From positions 68,384,501 through 68,448,500 of the forward strand of contig NC_089980.1 of the NCBI RefSeq assembly GCF_036417845.1: a DNA stretch of 64,000 nt, written 5' to 3'. The translations under genes were made by a program, and so were the position numbers. The number at the start of each line of letters is the position of its first letter. Positions within the stretch are counted from its first letter, which is position 1. Below the pieces are notes generated by a model that did no database searches, was not told the origin of the DNA, and was given only the letters and a program-made list of their open reading frames with translations. The DNA comes from Apteryx mantelli. Lineage: Eukaryota > Chordata > Aves > Apterygiformes > Apterygidae. Positions 51,801 through 62,900 of this stretch are shown piece after piece.

Positions 51801-54199
51801 GGACTAATGAAACTTCAGGGTTTTGGCAATCCATCCTCCTGCAATCCGCTGTACCGAAGGGCAAACAGAGTGATGATCTGAACTCTCAAATTCATTTTTT
51901 AATTACTGTGCTTACTCTACTTGACCTCAGAAGTGGTGCAAAGCCTGAAGAGATGGTCATGCCTGGCAGGCAAAATCTTCACACTGGCAGGATCATGGTT
52001 CCTGCCTTTTAGACTTCATTGCTTTTATGCTCGTTTTCACACTGACTTTGTAGGTTCTTGAAAGTTGCAGGACTGAGAATTCTTTAAGATCTTCATATGA
52101 ATGAATTCTTCAACAATGATTTGTCACTCGACCTTCAACTGTGAGCAATTTCAATGAGTAAAAATTCTCACATCCGCTTATACTGTATTCGATTAGTACC
52201 ACTGCACAAGTTCAAGTGGCCTTCTAACCAAAAAAAGGACACTTTTATCCAAGAGTAACTTGATGAAAGATATATAGGCATGAAAAAATATGTATGCAAT
52301 AGTTAATAACCTATTTGTGTGTTTTTGTGTGTTTCCACAGTATATGTCATCTGAGGATTGCAGAACACTTCTCAAATGTTAATTGAACTTCATAATACCC
52401 TTCTGAGGCACATAAAAGATAGAATGGATGCTTTAGCTCCTCAGTAAAATATACTAGCTTCCAAAAGAGAGCTAAGATATTATCTGGCAGTATATAAACA
52501 CTTCGACAGGAAGTGAAGAACAACAGCATGTTGCATTGAAATAAAATGATGGGAATTTAGTAACAGTTTATTCTAGAAGTCTAAGACTTTGTTTTGCATC
52601 TGGATTCACTGAATCATTAATGAGTCAGGAACTCATTTTCTTCTGTCCTATTAGGGCAGCTGCACCCTTAATAATGCAAGTGCCCCCAAGCTCCTTTGGA
52701 AGCACTGGTGCAGTGCCAATCCTGCCAAAAAACAGGCCATCCATTGCATCTATCGTCCATTTCCTGCAGCATTTGCTATCGCTGTGTGCCAGTACACAAT
52801 CAAGCTTGGCTCCTACAACACCTCCCAAACCTGTGGGCCCTAATACAGCTACAGCACAAGGTGGTGTGGCCACAAGCATCACAGGGTAGGTAAAGGGCTT
52901 CCTGTTGCTATTTTCCCTTCTCACAGGCAGCCCCATTCAGTGGGACTATGGCTCTTTGCCCTGGCGCTCCACAGAGTTATAGCAAAATGAAGATCTTTAT
53001 TCCTCAGAACTTGCAGTTTAAGTAAGTCAAAATACCAGACAGAATCTGTCCCCTCAGGTGAAGATAACTGACAAACCTTTCCTTAATTCCTTGTTGCGCA
53101 ATGCAACTCCACTGTTTTCAGTGGAATTATACCTTACTTACTCCAGTTATATCAAAGCCAAATTGGTCTCATAGCTTTCTTTCTGATTAAATGATTTATA
53201 GTACATAAAGATAATGGCATCCATGAAAGGAAGAGTTCCGTTATCTAAATATGACACAAAAGATAGCATACCCAAAACAGGCAAAAATAAGGCTAATACA
53301 GATACTACTGTTCTATCATTTCAAGCCCCTGAAATCTTACAAAAAGACTGGAAAAAAAAAAAACACAAATAAGACACATGCAGGTATGACCCTATCCATC
53401 TTCTTAATCACCACTTTCCATTGCATTCCCCACGCTTGCTCCCATTTACCTCAGGCACAAATGCATGCGCTTCTTCACTCTCTTAAGCCTTCCAAGAAAA
53501 GGCAACATCAAACTCACAGTTCAGACACTATAAGATATCTCAACTTAACAGACTACAGATATTTCACAGAAGAAAGAAATCAAAGAAAGAAAGAGTTTTC
53601 TAAAACAGCTGAAATACTTTCTTATGAACCATCATTTCTACAGTCAACAGGGAAGAAAAAAAGACAAATTTTCTCTTCACTCTAAATGTCAATGTACCCC
53701 AACAGCACACCTTCCTATCACCAGTGGCTGCTAGTTTCCAGAATCTTAGTGACAAATTAAATGTCAGCTTCCTATATATTGTCTCTTACTTTGACTATCT
53801 CTTGCAATCATTAATTGATTAGAACTTACAAGTGTTTATAAAACAGTCAAGTCTTAAGGCTTCACTTGAAGTCATATTCTTCCCACTATTTGTGGGTTTT
53901 TTTTGTAAATGAAACGTTGGGGAATGTATTTGCTTAAATTTTCCCTTTTTCTCATATAAAAATAATTTTTTTTTGTATAAATCCATGGTGTTTGAGAGTC
54001 TTTGTCATCTTTTATGCTCTTTTTCAGTAACTGCAAGTTATTTATAAATGAACAGGAAATGGAAAAGAAGGAAGATAGAACAAAACCCAGAAAAATCAGA
54101 AGAAGATGTTTCTTTCAAGTTTTAGTTTTTATGTTGCTTAAAATATGTAAATAACAAATATAAGATATACTTACCACTTTTCATTCTGTTATAAACAAT
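45803..54199. other. Intergenic, no gene seen
   Basis: AT-rich DNA without clear repeats. A patch at 52620-52936 keeps frames open on both strands for about 100 codons but has no recognised homologue. A Lys-rich plus frame of 144 codons at 53251-53685 looks like chance in A-rich DNA. Confidence 0.6.
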
Positions 54200-54275
54200 G
54201 CCATTATCCCTCCTATACAAATGTGAAAACTCTGAGTCAGAGAGGATGTGTAGTTAGCTGACTCTGTGATGCATT
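54200..54275 (-). mobile_element. MIR-like SINE relic, antisense
   Basis: 'ccattatccctcctatacaa' followed by 'atgtgaaaactctgagtcag' and 'agaggatgtgtagtt' lines up with the reverse complement of the MIR body (ATTATCCCCATTTTACAGATGAGGAAACTGAGGCTCAGAGAGGTT, split here from memory). It is diverged and short, consistent with an ancient amniote copy. Confidence 0.5.
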
Positions 54276-57200
54276 TGATAAAGAGGCTTAATAATTCACT
54301 GAACAGAATCTATGTAGGTTTGTAGTCATTCACAACACAAATATCTAATGGCACTCTGAATGCACACAATACACTTCACGGTCCAGTGAAATACTTTGTC
54401 ATGTGTCACCAACAAAGATTACTACATGTTGTCCCTAGTACTGGCTTCAAAGAAATAAGCTGAACAGGTAGACAGCCCTTTCAGAAAAGCCAGGAAAAGT
54501 CTGTCCTCGTGCAAGGCATCCCTTTATCAAGCTCAAATCATTCAAAAATGGTTAGCACAGGAACAAGGCTGCACTAGTTCACCTCCTTTCTCAGCCCAAG
54601 AGCTGGCAAGCCATACAAAAAGGAAAGCTCATCCCAGCATCATTCTGCTTTCTAAAGCAACAAATACAAAAGAAAAGTGGAGAAGTCTAAGTGCCTTTCT
54701 TTGGTGCATTATATAGAGACACACTTTATATTTGTAAGAGATTACTCTTCAATCTTGAACATTTGACAAAGGAATAAAAGAATAAATGCAAGTAAACACA
54801 GCCAAAGAGAAGTGTTGTATTTTCTGTCATAAATCTAAAATGAAGCTCAGGAAACTACATCAGCATTCTGCTTAAGGTGCTCTATTTAGACAATGTTATT
54901 ATCTGGTAACACTTATCTCTAGAGGATAGGGTGCTATAAATGCAAACCCAAGTGTTTTCTTATAACAAGCATGTGCAAATGTTAAAGCAAATTTGAGGAT
55001 CTAATTCAGCAGTCCTGCTTAAGACTTGAGTTCCCTTACCCTACATTTCAAGGACATGCCTCCCTCAAGTTTTAAGTTGTAGCCATGACTTCTTCTTCCA
55101 CTGTAGGGTGCCCATCTCCATGTCACATCATAAATCACAGCTGCTGTTTCTTCCCTCATACATCCTAACCAGCACCTCAGTGACAAGAGTGCTGGCCCAG
55201 GAAGAGGAAGGCCTGAACTGCGATCAAAAGTACTCAACCAAATTTTTGAGCAGAATGCCCAAACAGTAGATGATCACAAGATCCTGTATGCCATGAGATG
55301 GGGAGAGAAGACTGAGTGAAAGCTATTTCTTTTTTGGCAGTTGGTCCACCTTGCTTTGGACAATTAACCATTTACCTAGCCAAAGCAAGAGAACAATAAT
55401 AATTCCTAATTCAGCAAATAAGAAACTTTCCTTGCTGGGGTGAACCTCAGTACCACTTCTTATTCCAGTGAACATTATAAGGATAAAATATTTAACATTT
55501 AGTGGTAAATGGCAGCTAAACAGAAGTGTGGGACCTTACATTTTAGACTGGGGTTTGTGATTTGGTGGTCAAGTTTCTAAATCCTTTCGTCAAACTGACC
55601 CTTTATTAGAACTCGTGGCTTGACCTTTATCTACTCACACTGAGCCGTGTTGAGTTTTAAGGCGATTGTTCCCAGGGCCCATCACCCACTGTCACAAAAT
55701 GAGTTTCAGCAGCCTTCATTATTCACAGGGGTTTCTATGATCGCATCTGGTGCATATGAGAAGTCAGAGTTTGAAATTAGAATCTTTCTGAAATTCAAGT
55801 TTTTCCAGTCAATTTCTTTTTTATTTCTTTTTTTTTCTTTTCTTTTCTTTTTTTTTTCCTTAGTGTTTAGCCCCGCTTCCATCTTCTGGTCTACATCTGT
55901 AAAGTGCAAGCTTTAAAGTGCAGTGCTCTGGTACAGAAAGCAGGCAGTCTTCCAAACCCATTTTGAAAGAAGCAAGGCACACTGCCTGCAGTAAGAGCAC
56001 ACACAAACGCTTCAAGGAGTATTTTGAGTACTCATTGCCACAGCAGACAAATTGAGCAGGAAACAACAATTACTATCATCAGCTGGCAAATAGTGGACCT
56101 TCTTTTACACTAATTGACACTTAAGCGAAGATAAAGGAGGGATTAATTCACCTTAACAGTACTGGTTTCTACGGAAAGGTTTACAAACAAACTCATATGG
56201 AATGTCCACAGGTAATTACTCCCAGTTGGTTTTGTTACTGGTCCTTTTTGCAAGAATTGTGGTGAAGACAGACTTTCACAGTTTATATGAGCCTCTAAAA
56301 TTGCTTTCCATAAATTAGTCTGGATACTGCGGGGAAGTGTGCTTCCTCTGCATGTGGAAGAATAGAGATAAAGAGGTGCACTGAATTTTTCTTTTGGTTC
56401 ATTCCAATGTTCTCTCAGCTCCTTTTTATGGTTTCACGAGGGAGCAAGCAGGGTACTTGAAGGCTACATCAAAAATTTTCTGTCTTAATGCCCATTTCAC
56501 ATATTTTATTTAATGAGCCTGAAAAATAATTTAAAAACTGTCAAAAAATCCCTAAAATATAACATCTCCTCTTTGTGAAAAAGCATCACATTTTTATAAA
56601 ATATCTCTTTCTAGGATTTAAGGTCCTTATGCTGAGGCAAGAATCTCTTCCCTTCTTGCTCTTCACTGAAACTTACCATCTACCTAATAATGTTTTTTTT
56701 TCCTATTAGTCCTTGAAGTCTTCTGACAATTTCATATAAATATAATTCATATTCATGAATAAATAGTTCCTCAGAGAAACACAGTGAAACATTATTATTC
56801 TTTTAGATTTTTTCTGAATGACAGAAGCTTCTTTTAGGAAATATATTTTCATGTTTTACATATAACAGCAAGCATAACTATTGATAGCAAAATAAAAAGG
56901 TAATGTGTGAACAATTATATAAAGATCATTCGTCATTATCACTGGCTTCTTACATTAGAAGCTATTTGAGTGCAAAGTATCATTGTAGATTTTAAAAAAC
57001 AACAATTATCTGAAACACTTAAGTAATACCTCCCTACAGAACTCTGGAAAACATGCTCTTAACTCTTCCAGCAATGCCAAGAAAAAGAGATCATAGCTCT
57101 TTGATTAAGATTTAAGTTTAAACTACTGGTGTCTTTAAGAATTATTAAATTCACAAGGGCTTTTTTAGAAGTAAGATTTACGCATACAAAAAACTCTAAA

Positions 57201-60200
57201 ACACAGATCTAACTCCCGTACTGATCACCGAGTTCTTAGTTGATCACCCAGTCCAACAGTAAAATCCAGAATACAGAATCTGGGGTTCTCAGTTTTCTGT
57301 ACACCAAACAAGCAGATTTCGGCATTTCTGAATGAGATGCACTGAACTCTGGCTGTCTAGGATGTGCCCCCACAAATTAGCCAATATGAAAAGGTGAGGA
57401 CAGAGGTGAGTCTGACATGCTGCCCTTCTTGATGACTCAGTGATAACAGAAACTATCACCCTCCACCTGATCCTTCTCCTGTCCCCTCTGATGAAAGCAG
57501 CTACTCAAATACTTTTAAAAGAGGTTAGTTTTGTCCTAGAAAATAAAGCAGGAAGAGAAAATGCTACCCCTCCCCTCTGATTTTAGGCTACAGCTAGTCA
57601 TTCAGGATGATGACAGACACAAGTTCAAATACCTCCTTTACTCTGAGGGATTAATCCCCACATATCATCTAAGTATGTGAAAATCTCTGGAAAGGACAAG
57701 AAAGCAGTCTGCTATTCCCATTGAATTTGTCTGATTCATAGCAGAAAATTCAAAATTCAGTGGATGAAGAGACAGAAAGCAAGTACTTAAGTCTATAACC
57801 TAGTGATTAGATCATAGTGAAAGCCCTTCTCTTCTTCCTGAAAAAGGATATCTGTACTTTAAGTGATGAGGTGTGTCTAAGCATGAGCAAGGAGTTTCTG
57901 AGTAACTTTCAAGTTGAAAACCTAAGTGTCTGTGGAGCTAAGTTAAGCAGCAACTGACAGTTTCATAGTTTTGGACTTTAGAGTCTAAATTCTGCTAACA
58001 TCCCACTAACCACAACCTTTTATGATTATTTCCCAAAATATTTTTGTATGTGACATGATGCTGTTTGAGTTCATTTAAAGCACAATTATAACTCCTAAGT
58101 AAACTATACTGAAACTAAAGGAGTATCTAACAGGACTGAATACAAGAAAGAGCAAACTCAGTAACCTAAACTAAACTCACTAAAAACATTCAGAGTTCCT
58201 TCCAGAAGAATATGGAGAATTAAACTCCCATTGGATAGTCATATAAATATACATATCCATTTATGGAAAATATTACCAGGATCATCCATCAGGATGCTGA
58301 ACCAACTAAAAGGCAAGAATATCTGATGTTTAAATATACCCAGCCCTTAAAGTACACCTCAACTGAAAACAACTCCACCCCAAAAGAAGAGTGTCCATCT
58401 CTGTATCAGGCAAGAAGCTGACACTGCAGTCATGTCTCAGCTTCAACTGCACACTTGCCTCAGCACTTTCATCTTGTCTCACTGTATTCATCCCTTGTGA
58501 GCCAACAGCAGCAAAAGGTCAAACAACAAAGAAGGAACATGGTAACACAAAGAAGCAGCAATGTTTTTTAGTGCAGCATGACTTTTGCACCAAGATGTCT
58601 GTATCAAAAGGAGAAAGAAACTTTGCCAAAGCCTTGCCGAATCATTAGATTTTAAGCCTTCTTCCTGATATTTAACAAAATACTGCTCTTACAACTTCAG
58701 GGCACAACAGGTCCACCCATCAAAAACTAAAACTGCCTTTGATAACCAGAGGGAACTCACAGATTTAATTTTAAGATGATGTTTTCAGCTGGTGTGTTTA
58801 GGATGTTTTCACAAAGGAGCTTTTTTAAGTAACCCAGCATATCTATTATCTTGAGTTGCATAAACTCAGATTCGTGTAAACTCAAACAAGTGTGAGGCAT
58901 TGAAAATTCTCTGTGAAAAGATGTATGAATAACCATAGATGAAGTCACTGTTGCTTACTCCTGGTGCTTTTTGGACTCTTCTCCTTTGAAAAAAATAACT
59001 TCACTGTGACATGTCAAAAGGCAAGGCTGGTAATCTGAATAAATCTGACTAAAAGAGGTGTCAGCAGAGATAAACATGCTTTGTGATACATGAGGGCTGT
59101 CCCGGGGCAAGTTAATCGGCTGTTTCAATCAAATCCTGTCTCCTCCTCTCTGTGCATATTTGCAGTAGCCAGGATCCAAACATTTTCAACTCTCCAACCT
59201 TAGAAGCCCAGTTACAGCAGAATCTCCCTAAGGGCTGACGGTCATGATTTTGCATTGAGAGCATGCTGCCATATGTGCTCTACCTGATCTTCAGAAAACT
59301 GAGACACATATCCCTGGATAAGCAAGAAAGATTATTCATTTGATTGAAAAATAATCCTATTTTTCTTCCTCTAAACTGTGAACTTTAAGAAAGGCGGGAG
59401 GTACAGTTCATCTGATATTTCGCTTAGCTCTCTACTGCTTTGTTCCCTGCACCACAACACTCAAACCACAAAGGAGCTCTGTAAGGGAAGGAAAATGAAC
59501 ATTGCTTTCTGCAGAAGAGGCAGGATCAGTGGTAATGTCTATGTACCACAGCTCCTCTGAGGATACACATTAAGACATCCACTGAAATTGGGATACGCTG
59601 AGCTTTAGAGATACAAAGCTGAGGTTCACAAAATAAGACAGCTTTGTTTAAGGCAAACAATAGCCATAGCACAACTCTTACAGAAGAGGAGAGAAAACAA
59701 GATCCTGTATGCCCTGAGACTTTACCAGATAACATAAAATATAAAGTAACAGAGAAAAGTTAACTCAAAATAGGAGTTAGTAGCTATCCCTCTCAATGCC
59801 GCATTAGAGTAAGATGGTCTGGATAGGAAGGGCAAAACCTTAGCAAAGACATGGATAGCAATCTACCACGACTACTCCGATGTGCATTTACCCCTCTCCT
59901 CTTTTTACAGATGCCCTGCAGGATTTAAGCAGTTCTGCAAGGTCTTAATAAGAGGGATTTAGCTCCAGATAAAGTGCCCTACATTTATGTGTCTAAGCTC
60001 CCATTACGGTCAAAGAAATCTAGTCAGTGGAGCCTAGAGAGCAATTCAGTTCACCCCACATACCTTCATTTGGTCAGCAGAATAACTTTTTATTGATTAC
60101 ATATCTTTTGATCATAATGGGTCTTAGAAACCTCACTTCCATGTAGATGTCTTAATTTTAGCATTTGAATACAGAGTTGAATCCCACCTGTTTGCTGAGA

Positions 60201-61463
60201 CTATTGTTGGTAAAAACAGAGAACTTATTATACTGACCGCAATTTAAAAATCATACTTGGTGGATTCAAATCAAATTAAGATACTTTCCAAACTTTCCTC
60301 ATTGTTCCTTGTAATAGCTCATTTTAAATCCTTCCATGGAGGCAAATTTTCCTAAACAATAAAATTTTAGTTAAAAAAATAATCAGGCCCAAAAATAATC
60401 TCTCCCACAGATTTTTCCAGAGACAATATAAGTCCTATTCTAAAGCTTCTTTTTTTTTTAAAAAATGTGATGCTAAATGTCTCTCTCTCATCAATAACGG
60501 ATGCTGAAAATACTCTTTCTGGCCATGAAGTAATACACGTTATCTACAAAATGTGCCCATTAACAGCTTATTTGATCTTCCTCCTCTATTCCACTATATC
60601 TCTGATAACACCTGAAGGTACATAACTTTAAAAAAGGAATACGCATTACCCAGATCTATGGCCCTCTCCAATTCCAATTTCCCTTTTCCTCTCCTTCCTC
60701 CCCACTGAGAATGATCAGAGACACTTTGGAAAAGCGTGTGGTCTACCTCTACTACCATTACCTGTTCTAATCGACACTAGCTGCCATTGCTTGTGACACG
60801 GAACCACAGGAACTCCTCAAACTAAAATGCCTGCCTTTTTGCATCTCTCTGGCATGGTGCAACTCACTTCCTCTTCTCCATTTTTGCCATTACCCATCTT
60901 GAAGTAGCTGGAGGTGCTATGCACTGGGTGAGCAGATGCACTAAGCATAAGTCCACGATGCAGCAGGAAGAGCAATCACTGCCACTCTCTCTCCTCCTTC
61001 CCCAGTGGGAGGTATTTTTTTCTCCCTTACCTTACTTTTCTCCCTTTGATTTCATTGATGAGACAGTAGAAGAGCTTGGTTCTACTAATTAATGGTGAAC
61101 CAGCAGGCAGCCTAGGAGATGGATCTCTGTGCTCATCTGCAACACACTGAGCACAGAAATGTGCTGATGCAAATACGTAGTGTGCAAGGCAAACATACTG
61201 CACAATACATGTCCCAAGCCTCCCAGTTCAGAGAATTTTTTTGGTGTCTTCCTTTTCCATGTTATTGTATCTGATAACAACCACACCAATGTCTAGGGGA
61301 GAGGATCCTGGGAGCAGTGGAGCAGAAGCTCCCCTGAAAATCCTGAGGATTGGTGAAATCTGAGTCATTGCTAAAGCACAGTTGTCTTCACAATCCCCTC
61401 CCAGCGTGGTGCTGTACCGTTCACCACATTTTATTACTAGGCTCAGCACTCTCTCCCCCAAGC
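54276..61463. other. Intergenic region upstream of OPRM1, no gene seen
   Basis: AT-rich DNA with short frames. Likely part of the distal regulatory region of OPRM1 by position only. 59095-59175 is a repeat-free, slightly GC-richer stretch that could be conserved, but this was not tested. Confidence 0.55.
55810..55860. repeat. T-rich low-complexity run
   Basis: TTTCTTTT-type units of about 50 bases. It creates a Phe/Leu-rich frame and a Lys/Glu-rich frame on the other strand, both artefacts. Confidence 0.85.
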
Positions 61464-61470
61464 TATATAA
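61464..61470 (+). promoter_or_regulatory. TATA-like box upstream of OPRM1
   Basis: TATATAA lies about 565 bases before the receptor start codon, just outside the CpG island. A start site about 30 bases downstream would fall near 61494. It is a candidate distal promoter only; chance TATA motifs are common in AT-rich DNA. Confidence 0.3.
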
Positions 61471-61827
61471 CCAGGGAGGGCAACGTTTTGTCAAGGTCCC
61501 TGACTCATGATGCTAACAGTTGCACACCGATCGTCTCCCTTCCCCAGCGCGTTAAGTGCCGTCTCACTGGGGCCGGTCACCGGTGCTTTCGGGGCTCGGG
61601 AAGGGAACATTGTAAGTGCTGTACGGGGACATCCCCCAGAGCGCCCCCGCTCCTCCCGGCCCTCCAGCGGCGCCGGAGGAGCGGGCCGGGCCCCGCACCA
61701 CCTGCCGGGGCGGCGGCACTCGCCGCGGGCAGAGCCGGCTCCGCTCCTCCGGCGCCCTCGGGGGGCCGAGCCAAGAGCAGCAACGCCGGGGCCGCCCGGG
61801 CCCCGCCGGGGAGGGCAGGGGCGGGGA

Positions 61828-61852
61828 GAGCCGAGCCGAGCCGAGCCGAGCC
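61828..61852 (+). repeat. (GAGCC)5 microsatellite in the OPRM1 5' leader
   Basis: Five perfect tandem copies of GAGCC lie directly after a GC box and about 175 bases before the start codon. It may be length-variable between individuals. In the upstream reading frame it encodes an acidic/basic Glu-Pro-Ser-Arg-Ala-type repeat, which need not be translated. Confidence 0.85.
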
Positions 61853-62028
61853 TCCCCGCGGCCGCGGGCTCCTCCTCCCGGGCCCGCCCGCCGCACACAC
61901 GTGCCGGCGCCCAGCGGCGGGGCGCGCCGTCGGGGCGGGCGGGCGCCGCCGCCGCCTCCCCGGGGCCGCCCGCGCCGCCGCCACTCGGGCTCGCCGCGCC
62001 GGCCGCGAGGCTGCGGCCCCGCTGCGCC

Positions 62029-62375
62029 ATGGCCGTCGCCTACCTGCTGGGCAACGGCTCCGCGCCGCTCCTCGCCGGCGCCCTGGAGGCGCCCTTCGCC
62101 GCCAACGCCTCCGCCGCCGCCTGCCGCCCCGCCGCGCCGCCCTGCGCGGCCGCGCCGCCGGGCGCCTGGGGCAACGGCTCGGCGGCGGCGGGCTGGGACC
62201 GCTCCGAGCCCTGCGGCGGCGGCGGCGGCAACGGCAGCGCGGGCGGCGGCGGGCCCTGCGCGCCCGCGGCGGGCGGCCCCTCCGTGGTCACGGCCATCGC
62301 CATCATGGCCCTCTACTCCGTCGTCTGCGTGGTGGGGCTCTTCGGCAACTTCTTGGTCATGTATGTCATCATCCG
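62029..62375 (+). CDS. OPRM1: Mu-type opioid receptor, coding exon 1 (partial gene)
   Basis: This exon encodes the N-terminus and first transmembrane helix of a class A GPCR that binds endorphins and enkephalins and signals through Gi/o at the plasma membrane. It gives 115 codons plus two bases of a split Arg codon. Residues 1-85 are an extracellular tail rich in Gly, Ala and Pro, with sequons at N9, N26, N49 and N68. Residues from about 86 to 115 form TM1, containing [20 protein letters not shown] with the class A Asn1.50 at N107. That helix matches mu receptors better than delta or kappa as I recall them. The tail also keeps the mu pattern P-G-x-W-x-N-x-S, then S-[DE]-P-C-G, then N-x-[ST]. 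The chosen ATG has a strong context (GCC before, G after) and gives a length close to mammalian (R97 in human, R116 here). The exon ends in a phase identical to human. Later exons are outside the window. The assignment is near certain. Confidence 0.96.
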
Positions 62376-62868
62376 GTGAGTCGGCTGCGGCGCCCCGGGC
62401 CCGCTGCCGTCGGGCGGGGGGACGCGCGCAAGGGGCCGTGCTGGCGGGGCGGTGGGGCTGCCGCCCCGGCGCGGGGGAAGGAAGCTCTTGAGAAAGCTCC
62501 GGGGCGGGTGGGGGGAGAGCAGCTCTTCAGACGGGGCGGCGGCCGTGAGGACCGGCCGGGCTGGGCGGCCCCTCCGCGCCGCTCGGCAGCCGGGGAGGTG
62601 CTGCCCCGGCCCCCGGGGGGACGCGGCTGCGCCTGGGACCGCGGCGTGAATGTCACACCTGGCCGCCGGGGCGGGAGAACGGGGCCGGTGACTTTAACCG
62701 CTGCCTGTGAGCGTGTGTGTGTGTATAGACATGCACACAAGAGACTCGCACACATCCCCGCGTCTTTCCCTTCACCTCTCCGAAACGCTCAAGCAAAATG
62801 CAGATAGCATCACGGCTGAGTGCCTCTGTCTTCTGGATTTATAGATCCTCTGCCGAAGGTGTTGAGAG

Positions 62869-62900
<32 letters not shown>

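Larger units (their letters stand above)
61545..62705. promoter_or_regulatory. OPRM1: CpG island over the OPRM1 promoter, 5' UTR, exon 1 and intron start
   Basis: Dense CpG and GC content begins abruptly near 61545 and runs through exon 1 into the intron, in contrast to the AT-rich DNA upstream. It holds Sp1-type GC boxes, ggggcgggg at 61818-61826 and ggggcgggc at 61932-61940. No TATA box lies close to the start codon, as in the mammalian proximal OPRM1 promoter, which is TATA-less and GC-box driven. The exact transcription start cannot be read from sequence alone. Promoter use is inferred from position and composition. Confidence 0.8.

Noticed and set aside
53251..53685. 144-codon plus-strand frame
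   Set aside because: Lys/His-rich translation of A-rich DNA; no domain.
61491..62030. 179-codon minus-strand frame in the promoter island, with similar antisense frames at 61564-62306
   Set aside because: GC-driven shadows of the CpG island with no domain.
61350..62807. 485-codon plus-strand open frame over the OPRM1 exon
   Set aside because: It is in a different frame from the receptor, runs through the splice donor, and is Arg/Ala/Gly/Pro-rich as expected where GC richness removes stop codons.
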